This document shows positions 35,401-47,290 of a stretch of 64,000 bases of DNA, piece by piece (positions within the stretch are counted from its first letter, which is position 1; every line of letters starts with the position of its first letter). The notes beneath the pieces were generated by a model. That model saw only the letters and a program-made list of their open reading frames with translations. It did no database searches and was not told the DNA's origin. The stretch is from Sipunculus nudus (lineage: Eukaryota > Annelida > Sipuncula > Golfingiida > Sipunculidae), in NCBI GenBank assembly GCA_026874595.1, contig CM049322.1:54697886-54761885 (forward strand), written 5' to 3'. Position numbers and translations under genes: made by a program.

Positions 35401-35450
35401 GAAGTGGGAAAATACTCTCTCAAGTGTGCGACCATAACCTAATGTCTAGA

Positions 35451-36512
35451 TATTAAACCTTTATATGGGCTACCTTAAGTACATCTGCCCTAAAACAAGT
35501 TGGTACAACAAACTGAGTGTGGTTACTACCTTGTACATATTTATCTGACTTCATACGAACCAAAGCTCTATATACCTCTTGTACTTACCTTCTGGCTTCT
35601 GAGTAACCTTTGAGAGTTGACAGTGATTAGTCATTCTTAATCAACATATAACTCTATATGAAAAATGACCTTTTTATTAAAAACATATGTTGCGTGTAGT
35701 ACACAACATCCCCGAGTTCCACTCACACAACGAATATGTTAAATGAAAAACTGACTCACAAATTTAGTACAAAAATATATAATTATTTAAAAAACATTAT
35801 TTACAATATATACAACACATGAACACAAAGTCTCTAACACATAATAACTAAAACTGGGTGCGGTACAAATGAAGAAATACTTATCTGCTGTAAATCAAAG
35901 TCACTGGTGCTGGTTCGACGAAATAAAAATGACTCCGGGGTTGCTCTGAGGAGTCATAACGAAAGTTCAGTTCATAATCCGTGCACAACCATAATAAAAT
36001 CCAAAACGTCCAAAAAGTCTCCGCCTTATCACAAGGAGACTACATATCATCAGGCCTGGATATCCCTGGATATCAGTTCTTGTTTGCAACCCAATCCAAA
36101 ATCACTAAATGAAGGGTATTTATAGTGTCTGTGGACCTTAACGCAATATCGATCGATCCACTTTTAAATTCCAGTTCGGGTTGTTTAACCGCTGTTAATG
36201 AATAAATGAAAACGTTCTCTTTGTCCGTTTATTTGTTGTTGCCGGAGTTCAATAGATGACTGTAAGCGACACGGGTCAACGCGTTCCTGTTGTTTCTGGG
36301 TCAATGGTTCTAAGGTCCATCCGTGAGTGCCCTGCCATCGCGTACGGACATACATCACACATATCTTGCCCATGATGCATTCATGTGTCATAAAGTCCAA
36401 TAATAAGCATTAGTGTCAATACGCAGTAGTATGAGGGGTCCAGCTTTTCAACTTTGAGAATTAGCAATGAAAATATTTGGCAATGTATAATTCCAATTGA
36501 TAACGATATATA

Positions 36513-36557
<45 letters not shown>

Positions 36558-39050
36558 GGTGGTCACAAAACGCACAGAATTTTAGATTTAGAAACAATAA
36601 CAACTCTTCATTGGAATGTCTTTAAACTTAAAAATTCTATAGAACATGTTGTTTGAAAGGATACTGCAACATAACTCTCCCTGACTAAAAGGTTTTGAAC
36701 ACTCAATTAGTTAGAGAAGCTGATGTTCAGAATGGTAATTCCGGCATGTGGTATAAAACTCGACAGACCATCGTCCATTTGAATAAACGGTCAATAGGGC
36801 CTCCATTTTCTTAAACAATAAAACTTGTGATCTATTTTACCCAAATGATCACGAAAATGCTCTCATTAAAAGATGACGACTAGCGTTCCTTGTGGTTAAC
36901 CAGAAACCCCATTCTAACGTACAATATAATGATGTTGCCAGGTGACGTCTAATTTCGTGAGGTAAGCGGTACCAGGTAACGTTCCGGTGTATGTGCTGTA
37001 TTCAAGCATTCATGATGTATTCAACACAACTTACAAGGACTAATTAGCAAAACTGTCTTCCTGAATCCACAGACATTGTGTACCAGAAATGACGACAACG
37101 ATAATCCAGACGACTGCATGCAAGTGTCAAGAACCTGTCATCTCATATTTAAGTGTAAGCCATCTACACAGCGCAGACTCCGGTATTGCAAATTTGGATA
37201 TCAGATACTGTTATTGGTCAAGTGCACAAACCTTTCAATTCAGAGTCAGGAAATTTGCAGCAATAATGTTCAATATAATATTTAATATGCAGGTAAATTT
37301 TAAACAAATCATATTTTGTAGTTGTTCATATATTGATACCTAAAATATGGTGCGTTATATAGGGCCACCCGATATATACCTCAGGGAAACCTGGAAAACC
37401 TTTGGCAACAGATGCCAGTTGATTAGGGAATATTTAACATATATAATGTACGTTAACAATCGCTATATTTGACACTTGTATATATACAAGTAGTATTGAT
37501 ATTCACAAATGTTTTATTTGCTCAAGGGATATATTTTTCTTTCTAAATGACATTAAATCGGAATCTCATTCTCAATCGATGCTAATAACGAAACGATCCA
37601 GCACTAATATATAAAAAAACTTTCTATATTCCACAAAATAAACATAATGTAGCCTCTGATTTAAGGGGAACCTCTGATAAGGGGACGCAAAGATAAAACC
37701 CCTAATTAGCATTCGGGCCACGATACAGTAACAATGTAAAGTACAGGTAAAACCTTATGTTTGACAACATCGGTTTCCGGAGAAAGGTTTCTTAGAATAT
37801 CCTTGACTGCAATATTGCCAAAACATCAGAAAACACAAATGCAATATTCTTATATACTTTTAATTTAACCTGAGACATATGTTATGCTGTTTATATATCA
37901 ATACAGAATGCAAAACATTTTATGTAATGTAATGTCCTATTCCGTGGAACAGTTGCTTTTTTTCAATGTATACACAAACGCGTACACATACACACACGCG
38001 CCCACACACGTATATACATATTCGTGCGTTTTGTTCATATCTGAGGTAGCGGTTCAAGACATAGCAATATGTGTTCTGCATTATGCGCGTTTTGACCTAA
38101 TTTAGTTTCAATGACTCGTCAGACTGACATGTGTTTGTCTTTCTTAAACTGATTTCTCGATTATTCGAACTTTATGATGGTACTTCAAAAGGGGCCAATA
38201 TTCATGAATATAAACACAACAATGATAAATATATACCATTGAAAGTTGGATGATATGAGAGCTGAAGTTGGAAATAAAGTCTGTAAAATGCCGGTGACTT
38301 GTTATCAGTCCCTTTTTAACAGTTATACAGCGCATTATTCACCAAATGTAAAACCATTTCTGTACAAAGCTATTACATAGCTATATCGCCAATAATCAAC
38401 CATCTAATCTTTCCACACTGCCGTACTGCCGATGGAACTTGTATCCAATGGTTAAATTATATATATTCTTAATTCCTTTTTAATATTTAAGAAACTTTCT
38501 TGCCACTATTGGCTAATGTTATCACTTTTAATAAAAAGGTTTCTTTTGGGAATACCTAAATGAATCTTGGCACCTTTTCCAGCCGTTCCACATCACGATC
38601 TTGCTGATCCGCTTAATATTCACGAAGCTCAAAAGTGTCATGGAAAGGATGGTGTTTGTACAATTATTATGGACGTTATAATTAATAGAACACAATTTCA
38701 AGTTCCATATATTTATTTTTTTATTGTCATGATATCTTGATGTGAGCCAAGTTGACATTACTCCGACAAATCTTAAATGACAAAGTTAAGCTGTTGTTTC
38801 TGGTATCAGGGTCAGTAGCTATGTCGCTCACGTCATCCTTGTTGGTGATTTCTACGGAAACTGGGGTTGAACATTTATTTTGATATTGAGTACTTGATTC
38901 TTTGAACAGTACTTATTATATTACCTTGACACTTGATTAGCACAGGCCATATCGTGTTTCTCCCAGTCGAAGTGTTGTTGCAAAGTAACAAAAACTAGGG
39001 ACCCAGGGGTCTCGAGGCTCAGCCGTATTTGTCTATCTGGATATTTTTAA
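35451..39050. other. No gene seen
   Basis: The part nearest the gypsy remnant (35640-36180) has LTR-like traits (several AATAAA, TGTGTA...ACACAACA), but no repeat partner was found. An (AT)n run lies at 36519-36556 and a CA/CG-rich microsatellite at about 37975-38030. The rest is AT-rich noncoding. Confidence 0.45.
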
Positions 39051-39059
39051 AGGTTTTTT

Positions 39060-39608
39060 CTTAGAACGACGGTCCTGTGAACTTAACCAACGACCTTGTG
39101 ACCAACAAAATCTGAGAACTTATTATTCTTAAACTTGCAGCATTTAGATTATTGTAACAATCTTCTAAAAAATGTTGGTCCAGTGACCTTGACCTCTGAC
39201 CGGTTAACCTCAAAATCAACAGATTTCTTCCACTTTGGGCAAGTAAGCCATGTGTGAAAGATGGAAAGTTTGGGATGAAAAATTTTATTTACATTGCGTC
39301 TTCAATCATTTTAGAGATATTGCTACCGTGACCTTCACCTTTGACCTCTGGACCCTGAATATCAAAATGTTTCCTACTTTAGTGGTTGGTCCTTAATAAA
39401 TCTGTAGCCAGCTGTCTAGCCTAATCAGAATTATCATCCATAAACTAGTTTGTGAATGGGTGGGCGCTGTGACCTTGATCTTTGATGACCCCAAATCTGA
39501 AAGAATCCTCCTATAATGGCTGGTGAGTAATATTTAAAAGATTGGAAATTTGAAGTTTGTGATGAAAATTTTGGCTTGAAATGCATACACATTCCTTTTA
39601 AAGAAATG
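39060..39608 (+). repeat. TGACCTTGACC-type tandem repeat (left of foldback element)
   Basis: Diverged units of about 140 bp with the core CTGTGACCTTGACCTTTGACC at about 39190, 39330 and 39470. The array is interrupted by the foldback element and continues at 46424-46620 with the next CCTGTGACCTTGACC. Confidence 0.6.
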
Positions 39609-39616
39609 AGTCCTGT
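39609..39616. repeat. Target site duplication, left copy
   Basis: AGTCCTGT directly before the foldback end GTTGCAACC; an identical 8-mer follows the right end (46424-46431). Confidence 0.75.
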
Positions 39617-41030
39617 GTTGCAACCACTATTGTAATAACGTTCACTATTGTAATAATTATTACAATAGTGGTTGGGAAGGGCCAGTTTTTGCCAACCACT
39701 ATTGTAATAACGGTCGCTGTTGTAATCATTATTACAATAGTGGTTGCAAATGCAACCACTATTGTAATAATTTTTTATTACAATAGTGGTTGATGTTGAA
39801 GGCGGAAAATTTTCCTAGATTTGTCGAGATTCTTCCAAACAAATGACATTTCCGAAAAAAAAACACACAATTCATACTCTGTCTCCCCAAAAACGCATAA
39901 GTTGTATTTCATATGTTATTACACTAGTAAACTTTATTACATTAGTGACCGTGTCGAGAAACCACTATTGTAATAACGGTCACTATTGTAATAAAAACTA
40001 GCGGCCACCTTTATTTCACCACTGAAGAAATAATTCTATCGTCGTTCATCTTGGAATGCCACCATTGTTTTAAATATGAGTTCAATTCTAAAATGCTGCA
40101 GAATTGTAGTATTCCAAACTTTATAATCCACTCTTACATCAATAATTATAGCAATTACGAAATTTATTACAATAGTGAACGTTATTACAATAGTGACCGT
40201 GTCGAGCAACCACTATTGTAATAACGGTCACTATTGTAACAAAAATTGCCGCCACTTTTACCTCAAAACTTAAGAATATTTCCCTCGTAGTTCATCTTGA
40301 AATGCCACCATCTTTATTTGTTTGTGTTCAAGTGTGATATGCTGGGGAATTAAAATATTCCAAACTTTGTAATCCATCCTTAATTAATTTTACCTAATAC
40401 GAAATTTATAACAATGGTGAACGTTATTACAATAGTGACAGTGTCGAGCAACCACTATTGTAATAACGTTCACTATTGTAATAAAAAATAGCCGCCACTG
40501 TTATCTCACCACTGATGAAATAATTTCCCTCGTAGTTCATCTTGAAATGCCACCACCTTTTTATATATGTGTTCAAGTGTAAAATGCTGCGGAATTATAG
40601 TATTTCAAACGTTGTAATCCATCCTTACTTAATTAACTATACCTATAACGAAGTTTATTACAATAGTGAACGTTATTACAATAGTGACCGTGTCGAGCAA
40701 CCACTATTGTAATAACGATCACTATTTAACGATCAATAAAAAAAGCCACCACTGTTATCTCACCACTGAAGAAATAAATTCCTTCATAGTATGTCTTGAA
40801 ATGCCACCATCTTTTTTTATTTTTGTTCAAGTGTGATATGCTGGGGAATGATAGTATTCTAAACATTATAAAACATTCTAACTTAATTAATTATACCTAT
40901 AACAAAATTTATTACAATAGTGAACGTTATTACAATAGTGACCGTGTCGTGCAACCAATATTGTAATAACGGTCACTCTGGTAATAGAAAAGAACCGCCA
41001 CGTTTTCTCACCACTGAAGAAATAATGTTT
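39617..41030 (+). repeat. Left composite terminal inverted repeat
   Basis: The outer part (39617-39792) is a dense palindrome: AACCACTATTGTAATAACG units alternate with their complements, with inner spacer GGGAAGGGCCAGTTTTTGCC. Then come five tandem units of about 245 bp (GTGTCGAG markers near 39950, 40200, 40442, 40690 and 40945). Each consists of a hairpin-forming core (TTACAATAGTGAACGTTATT... and its complement) and an arm with GAAATGCCACCATCTTT. The units vary by a few percent. Confidence 0.85.
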
Positions 41031-41226
41031 CCTTATCTTATATCTTGCAGTTCAACTTATATTTCATATTTGTGCAAAATATTTCTTGCACAATGGACTC
41101 CATACATTATTACTCGATATGTAAAAACACATCTCTACCCGTTCCCTCTCACAACGTGATGAAGATTCCTGTGCGCCTTGAAAGCTCCGATTAAAAAATT
41201 AGTTAGTCTATAGAATTTATTTATTT

Positions 41227-41263
<37 letters not shown>

Positions 41264-43144
41264 TATATATATAGAGAGAGAGAGAGGCATTGCTCCACTC
41301 ATAAAATTTGGCGCAACTGCATGAATACCTTAGTCACCAATATTAAGACGTCATGTCACGGGTCGCTTGGTACAAAATGGGAAAATAACACTCATTCTTA
41401 CATATCTCAAGACATCTTGCTTGGATTGCTCCAAAAATCAAGTTGACCGAAGTTCTTGGATAGTGTGGTCATATACCGGAAACTTGTGGCTCCACCTATT
41501 ATCATTTTCTTGTTTTCGTGCCGTATAATATCCCTATCAGTGCCACTTGACAGTACTGTAAGGATTATAAGTCAAAAACAAATAGACAGATTTCTATGAT
41601 ATTATATATTTACATAGATATGGGTTATGGGATGATGTATATTTAAAATGGGGTCAAGACCTTTCCTATGAGAGTGGCTTTGACATTGAGTATTGCCATA
41701 TATGGCGACAATCACATAAAATCATAAATATCCCGATACGTGATGCATGGAATGGTCCAAAAATCAAGCTGACCGAAGATTCTGCGGAAGATTATTGGCG
41801 CAATCTTCTGTCCTTTTCTTGTTTTCGTGCCGTGAATATCCCATCAATGCCACTCTGCAGTACTGAAGCATTAACAGTATAAAAACTAATGGCCGGATTG
41901 GAATGAAATTGTTCATATTCATTGATCTGAAGATCTTATATTCAAGACTTGTGGCGACATCTGCAATTGTTTTCGTGTGGCGTCCATCCATACATATGTT
42001 TTAGGTATAAATTGCTCATATCCTAGGAGTGGTTCAATGTGTTTTGCAGCAATTTGGCATGTACATCTATTTTTGGAGAGTTTTCTCATAAACAAGACAG
42101 GTGACGCCACCTACCGTGCCCTTTTAAAGGTATAAATTAATCAAACAAAAACGTAATTAAACATATAACACAATAATGGTCATAGCGAATCCCGTACACA
42201 GTACACTGTAAAAAATGGAGACACGTCTAATGTTTTGTACAACACACCAGTGTTATATTTGAATAGCCACATGTTTAAATTGTCTGTGTTTATGCAGAAA
42301 ACACTGGTGTCTACAGATAGACACAAGACGTGCTTTTACCAACATGTTTAAAGGTCCCTTTAAAGTGGTATAATTCTGTCAAAATAAATCTCAATACATT
42401 GTAATAGTTTCAAATTCGTGTGAATGAACTTTAAACAATTATTTAATGTACATAATCGTATTTCAAGCATTATTGTCAGGGGTCAGTACTTAGTTTGACC
42501 ATATATATTTGCTGTTAAATAATTTATCGGGGATTCGAGGTATAATAGGTCTTATAATGCCCTTCCGTTTATTCATTAATTCATCAGCCCTTATAACATG
42601 AGTAAAAACACCCGGGTGTTTATAAGCGGCTTGATATAAACACCTGGAAACCAAAGTGTTTTCATGATTGACAATGGTCCAGTGCTTTATGAGATCACGT
42701 AATACTGTCAGGCAGGCTGCTGATAAATGCGCGGTTGATTTTAAATGACCAACATATGTTGCTTCAAACTAGTATGTATATAGACATTCAAACATCCAGT
42801 GCACTCGAGTTGTATCCAATGTCATTTAGAATGTCACCATGTGAACACAGATACGTCTTTATTTATCCTAACAATTATTATATGATCATATTTATATTAT
42901 ATTCATATTGCAAGAAATTACTTAAATTACTAAAATTTAAATTAAAAATTAATTAAATTAAATTTAATAAAAAAAATTATTTTAATAAAAAAAATTAAAT
43001 TTAAATTACTAAATTTGTCACTTTCTCACTCCCGATTGACAGACATTGTAAAAATGTAAATGTGAAAATTGCCGCCAGGTTGGTGTCAACCTTGTTTTGT
43101 TTAACTGCGTTTGAGGTATGTATTGGTATATATATCTATATCAT

Positions 43145-43265
43145 GGTACAAATAGCAATCTGGTACGCTTTGCAATTGTACCAGTACAGATCGCAATTAG
43201 GGACTTTTACTGGTACAAATCCCAATCGCAATCTGTACTATCATACCAGATTGCCATTTGTAGCA
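43145..43265. repeat. Small inverted repeat
   Basis: TGGTACAAATAGCAATCTGGTA (in about 22 bases from 43145) is nearly complementary to TACCAGATTGCCATTTGTAGCA at 43244-43265. Further copies of CTGGTACAAAT and TTGTACCAG lie between, so the whole piece can fold. Confidence 0.55.
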
Positions 43266-43266
43266 T

Positions 43267-43317
<51 letters not shown>

Positions 43318-43769
43318 ATATTTTTATTACAATTAGAACTATTGTGAAAGATAAATAAACTTTAAAAATATATATTTTAATATGTATGCTGTCTAGCGTT
43401 ATCGATAAATAAAATATTAATTACTGCATTTGCAATGCGTACATGTTTCACCGACACCTCAGCCGTCTTATAAGTTATGGGGTAAAAGTTTTCTTGGATG
43501 TCTCCAGGCAAACTCCGATATTTCATCCTAAGGATGTAGCTCATTGTATCTACGTGTGGACTGACATCAGTGTCATGCAAGCACAAGAATTTTATGATTA
43601 GACAAAGTGAAATCCCGGGATAACTGGTAGTACCAAAGGGAGGACCAGGGGTTGGGGCGTGGCCCTGTGGGCCTATTTGGCTACGCCCCCTATGATTGGG
43701 TTAATATTATCCCCTGCCACCTCCATAGAAATGGTCAGCGTCCGTTCGTCGTGCCGTCCGTCCGTCACA

Positions 43770-44350
43770 GATAAGATGTTAACAAAAAAAAAACTAAAAA
43801 AGAATATGAAGTACAGCCATCAAACATGCAGCATTGATGCTTCGTATCAAGGGCCAAGACATGGATGACCTTGACACATTTTTAAGATCACAGTGTCGAT
43901 AATGCTAAAATGATGTTAACACAATAACTGGAAAAGGTCTTCAGGTAAAGTCACCAAATATGCAGCTTTAATGCTTTAATCAATGGCTAAGTCAAGTTCG
44001 AACATAGATGACCTTGGCCCATTTTCATGGTCACAGCGGCGATAATAGTGAAATGATTTTAACGCAAAAACTCGAAAAAGAGTTTCAGTTACAGCCATCA
44101 AACTTCAGCATTGATTTGCCTTATCAAGGGCTAATTCGAGTTCAAATATTGATGACCTTGAAACATTTTTCAAAGTCACAGAGGCAATGATGTTTTAACA
44201 AATGTTACGCAATAATTCGAAAAAAAAATGAAGCACAGTCACAAAATTTGCAGCATTTACCTTCTTCATGAGGGCTTGGTCATGTTGGAATATGGATGAT
44301 GGTGATGCAGTTTTCAAACTCACAGTTATCTTGGTGGTTGACATTGACCC
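43770..44350 (+). repeat. About 155-bp tandem repeat, four copies
   Basis: Units share CAGTxACAGCCATCAAACxTGCAGC, then ATGACCTTGxxxCATTTT and GTCACAGxGxCGATAATG. They start near 43800, 43940, 44080 and 44230. Each includes the TGACCTTG motif also found in other repeats in this window. Confidence 0.65.
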
Positions 44351-45259
44351 ATCTTAAATTTCTTATAGGTGTTCACATTTTTTTCCAGGAATATCCACAA
44401 CAGGCAGGGGGGATACTAGATCTGTTCCACAGATCAACTTTTCCTTAAACTTAGTTTGTTTTAATTCTACGACTGCTCAATCTATTTTCTTAGCTAAGGA
44501 ACACATTTCTCTCTTTTTTCATGTCGCAGTGGATTCGATCCTCTTAAGAATCTAATTACAGGTCCCATAACATCTGTCCTCATTAACTTCAGAAATTGAC
44601 ACGGAAATTTCCCAGCGAGATAGATTTATATATTGTATGTCTTATGGGGTTTAATTTTTCCTCCAGCATCTCCCCATACCAGGCGAATCTGTTGAGTCTC
44701 CTCAGTCCCTTAGGTTTTGCTGGATTCTTCGTTTATTCCCTGTTTGGATAAAATATTTCTAAATTACTTACAATATATTTACATTCACTTACAATATATT
44801 ACAACATAATACGCATGTCTCGCATTCACTACTGCCATGTGAGGACATTTTTTAGTTTAACATTAAATTACCTTTTAGAATTGCATTTCACTCACAACGA
44901 ATGTACTTTCCATTAACTGCAATTTTTTAACTACTCGCTTATAATGAATAATGAGGATAAGATAACACTGCGTTAATCCAGTGTTTTATTATACTGATAT
45001 AGATAGCAAAATAAAGTTGGCTCAGCGTGGTAAATAAAACATGAAAATCCCAGACCACAAAATTATGAAAGAACTCCAATTTTAACATTAAAAAATGGGA
45101 CAAACTATTTGCCTTATATACTGCAATAATTGTTCCCCTTGTAATAAATGTCGTCTGTGGAATAAATAAACACATATGAGATGATTGTAAATGTATTCTG
45201 AATAATAAAGACCCCTAACCTTTTACTTTTATGAATTTCGTTAAATTCGTTAAATTAAG

Positions 45260-46423
45260 AAAAATTATTTCTTCAGTGGTGATATAAAACAGGCGGCTAT
45301 TTTTATTACAATAGTGACCGTTATTATAATAGTTGTTGCTCGACACGGTCACTATTGTAATAACATTCACTATTGTAATAAATTTCGTTATAGGTATGAT
45401 TAATGACCTTAGAGTGGATAATAACGTTGGGAATACTATAATTTCACAAAATGTTACACTTAAACAGACATATAAAACGATCGTGGCATTTCAAGATAAA
45501 CGGTGAGGGAAATTATTTCTTCAGTATTGAGATAGAAGTGGCGGCTTTTTTTTATTACATTAGTGACCGTTATTACGATAGTGGTTGCTCGACACGGTCA
45601 CTATTGTAATAACGTTCACTATTGTAATAAATTTCGTTATAGTATAATTAATTAGTACGGATGGATAACAACGTTTGGCATACTAAAATTCCCCAGCATT
45701 TTACACTTGAACACATATATAAAAAAGATGGTGGCATTTCAAGATGAAATATGAGGGAAATTATTTCTTCAGTGGTGAGATAGAAGTGGCGGCTATTTTT
45801 TATTACTTTAGTGACCGTTATTACAATAGTGGTTGCTCGACACGGTTACTATTGTAATAACGTTCACTATTGTAATAAATTTCGTAATTGCTATAATTAA
45901 TGATGTAAGAGTGGATTATAAAGTTTGGAATACTACAATTCTGCAGCATTTTAGAATTGAACTCAATTTTAAAACAATGGTGGCATTTCAAGATGAACGA
46001 CGTTGAATTATTTCTTCACTGGTGAAATAAAGGTGGCCGCTAGTTTTTTTTACAAAAGTGACCGTGATTACAATAGTGGTTTCTCGACACGGTCACTAAT
46101 AAAATAAAGTTCACTTGTGTAATAACATATGAAATACAACTTATGCGTTTTTGGGGAGACAGAGTATGAATTGTGTGTTTTTTTGCGGAAATGTCATTTG
46201 TTTGGAAGAATCTCGACATATCTAGGAAAATTTTCCGCCTTCAACATCAACCCCTATTGTAATAGAAAAATATTACAATAGTGGTTGCATTTGCAACCAC
46301 TATTGTAATAATTATTACAATAGCGACCGTTATTACAATAGTGGTTGGCAAAAACTGGCCCTTCCCAACCACTATTATAATAATTATTACAATAGTGAAC
46401 GTTACTACAATAGTGGTTGCAAC
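45260..46423 (-). repeat. Right composite terminal inverted repeat
   Basis: Inverted copy of the left arm with four rather than five internal units (CTCGACACGGT markers near 45339, 45580, 45828 and 46083) and the same dense outer palindrome (46245-46423), including the spacer GGCAAAAACTGGCCCTTCCC in reverse. Open frames at 46247-46544 lie in this repeat and are not genes. Confidence 0.85.
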
Positions 46424-46431
46424 AGTCCTGT
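46424..46431. repeat. Target site duplication, right copy
   Basis: AGTCCTGT directly after GGTTGCAAC; matches 39609-39616. Confidence 0.75.
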
Positions 46432-47290
46432 GACCTTGACCGTTGACCATTGGACCCTAAAATCTGTAAACTTCTTACATTAGTGGTGAGCCATATATAA
46501 GTTAAGTTTGAAACCAATATGTTAGACAAAATTGCAGTTATCATCTGGAAACTAATTTGTAAGCAGATGGCTCCTGTGACCTTGTCCTTTGACCTTGTGA
46601 CCCTTAATTCATTTTTGCTCTAGTATGTGTCAGCCATAATGTGAAAATCTTCCATAACTTCGTTTTTATCATCAAGTAAATATCTGAAGTAATTTAACCA
46701 ATCATTTGCTGAAATGTGATCAACATTCTTCTCTTTCTTGAGACAATTTTTAGCTCAGCTGACTGTAAGTCATCTGCGCTATAGCGATCACTCTTTGCGG
46801 TTGTCCGTCCGGCCGTCTGATCGCTAACAAGGCACAAATCGTAACTACTGGACCTGGAATCTTCTAACTTTACATCCAGAGAGGTCCATGAAAAACACTT
46901 TGGAAACCTGGAATTAGGTCTCTGTTACCCAAATTCTTCCAGCTAAAGGGCTCCGAAGTACTTCCTAAAATAATGAGAAAATTATACAAAAGCTCAAGTA
47001 TCCGAACAACTAATGCATTGATTACCATGATACTTTGCATGGATATGGATCATGGAGTGATTCATCAGTTTCTGCAAACGGGTGGTGCCACCTGTATTGT
47101 TTTCGATTTTTTACGTTTTTTCTTCTATTTTGTGACCTGAAAAGATGCTGCCACCTGTTAACAGGGCACAAATCGTAACCGCTGAAGCTCGAACATCCAG
47201 AGAGATCAACGAAAAATCTCCTTGAAAGCCTGGAATTAGGTCTCTGTTACCCATATTCTTCAAGCTATGGGGCTCAAGCTAATGCAACTG
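46432..47290 (+). repeat. TGACCTTGACC repeat end and a diverged repeat pair
   Basis: 46432-46620 continues the interrupted TGACCTTGACC array. Then two diverged copies of a dispersed repeat follow (GGCACAAATCGTAAC ... GGAATTAGGTCTCTGTTACCC at about 46830-46930 and 47160-47255), preceded by a GTCCGTCCGGCCGTC tract, a typical bivalve repeat pattern. Confidence 0.55.

Larger units (their letters stand above)
33627..35450 (-). mobile_element. Ty3/gypsy-like pol remnant with IN upstream of RNase H
   Basis: Read 5' to 3' on the minus strand the order is integrase zinc-binding end (about 35400), integrase core (about 35340-34876), integrase C-terminal GPY/F-like region (34836-34480), a junction, end of RT (34080-33949), RNase H (33945-33627), then polypurine tract and LTR start. 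In ordinary Ty3/gypsy elements integrase follows RNase H. This order resembles Ty1/copia and the Gmr1-like gypsy group. Several stops and shifts are present, most of the RT is missing, and no gag or protease was recognised. The copy is inactive. Confidence 0.7.
41031..45259. other. Interior of the foldback element, no transposase
   Basis: No coding region recognised. Contents: (AT)n(AG)n at 41231-41285; a diverged repeat pair at about 41405-41560 and 41750-41875 (CCAAAAATCAAGxTGACCGAAG ... TTTTCTTGTTTTCGTGCCGT); small palindromes near 42250-42310 (ACACCAGTGTT / AACACTGGTGT) and 42605 (AAACACCCGGGTGTTT); an AT-only tract 42935-43010; an inverted pair at 43145-43265; an (AT)n run 43270-43316; and a tandem repeat at 43770-44350. 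Confidence 0.6.
39617..46423. mobile_element. 6.8-kb foldback-like transposable element
   Basis: The element begins GTTGCAACCACTATTGTAAT and ends with its complement ATTACAATAGTGG...GGTTGCAAC, flanked by an 8-bp direct repeat (AGTCCTGT). Both ends are long inverted repeats (about 1.4 and 1.2 kb) built from internal tandem units of about 245 bp. Long, internally repetitive inverted ends are the hallmark of foldback elements. The 4.2-kb centre encodes no transposase that I can recognise, so the element is presumably non-autonomous. An 8-bp duplication would also suit hAT-type transposases; the family is undetermined. Confidence 0.8.

Noticed and set aside
35640-36180. Possible 5' LTR of the gypsy element
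   Set aside because: No sequence match to the region after the polypurine tract at 33439 and no clear primer-binding site.
39617-41030. Regularly spaced palindromes that could look like a CRISPR or replication origin
   Set aside because: They are the internal units of an inverted terminal repeat, mirrored at 45260-46423 and bounded by a target duplication.
42600-42625. Perfect palindrome AAACACCCGGGTGTTT as an operator
   Set aside because: Isolated, within a repeat-rich transposon interior, with no gene beside it.
46247-46544. Open frames of 67 and 96 codons
   Set aside because: They are translations of the foldback repeat with low-complexity Ile/Val/Thr or Tyr/Asn/Cys content.
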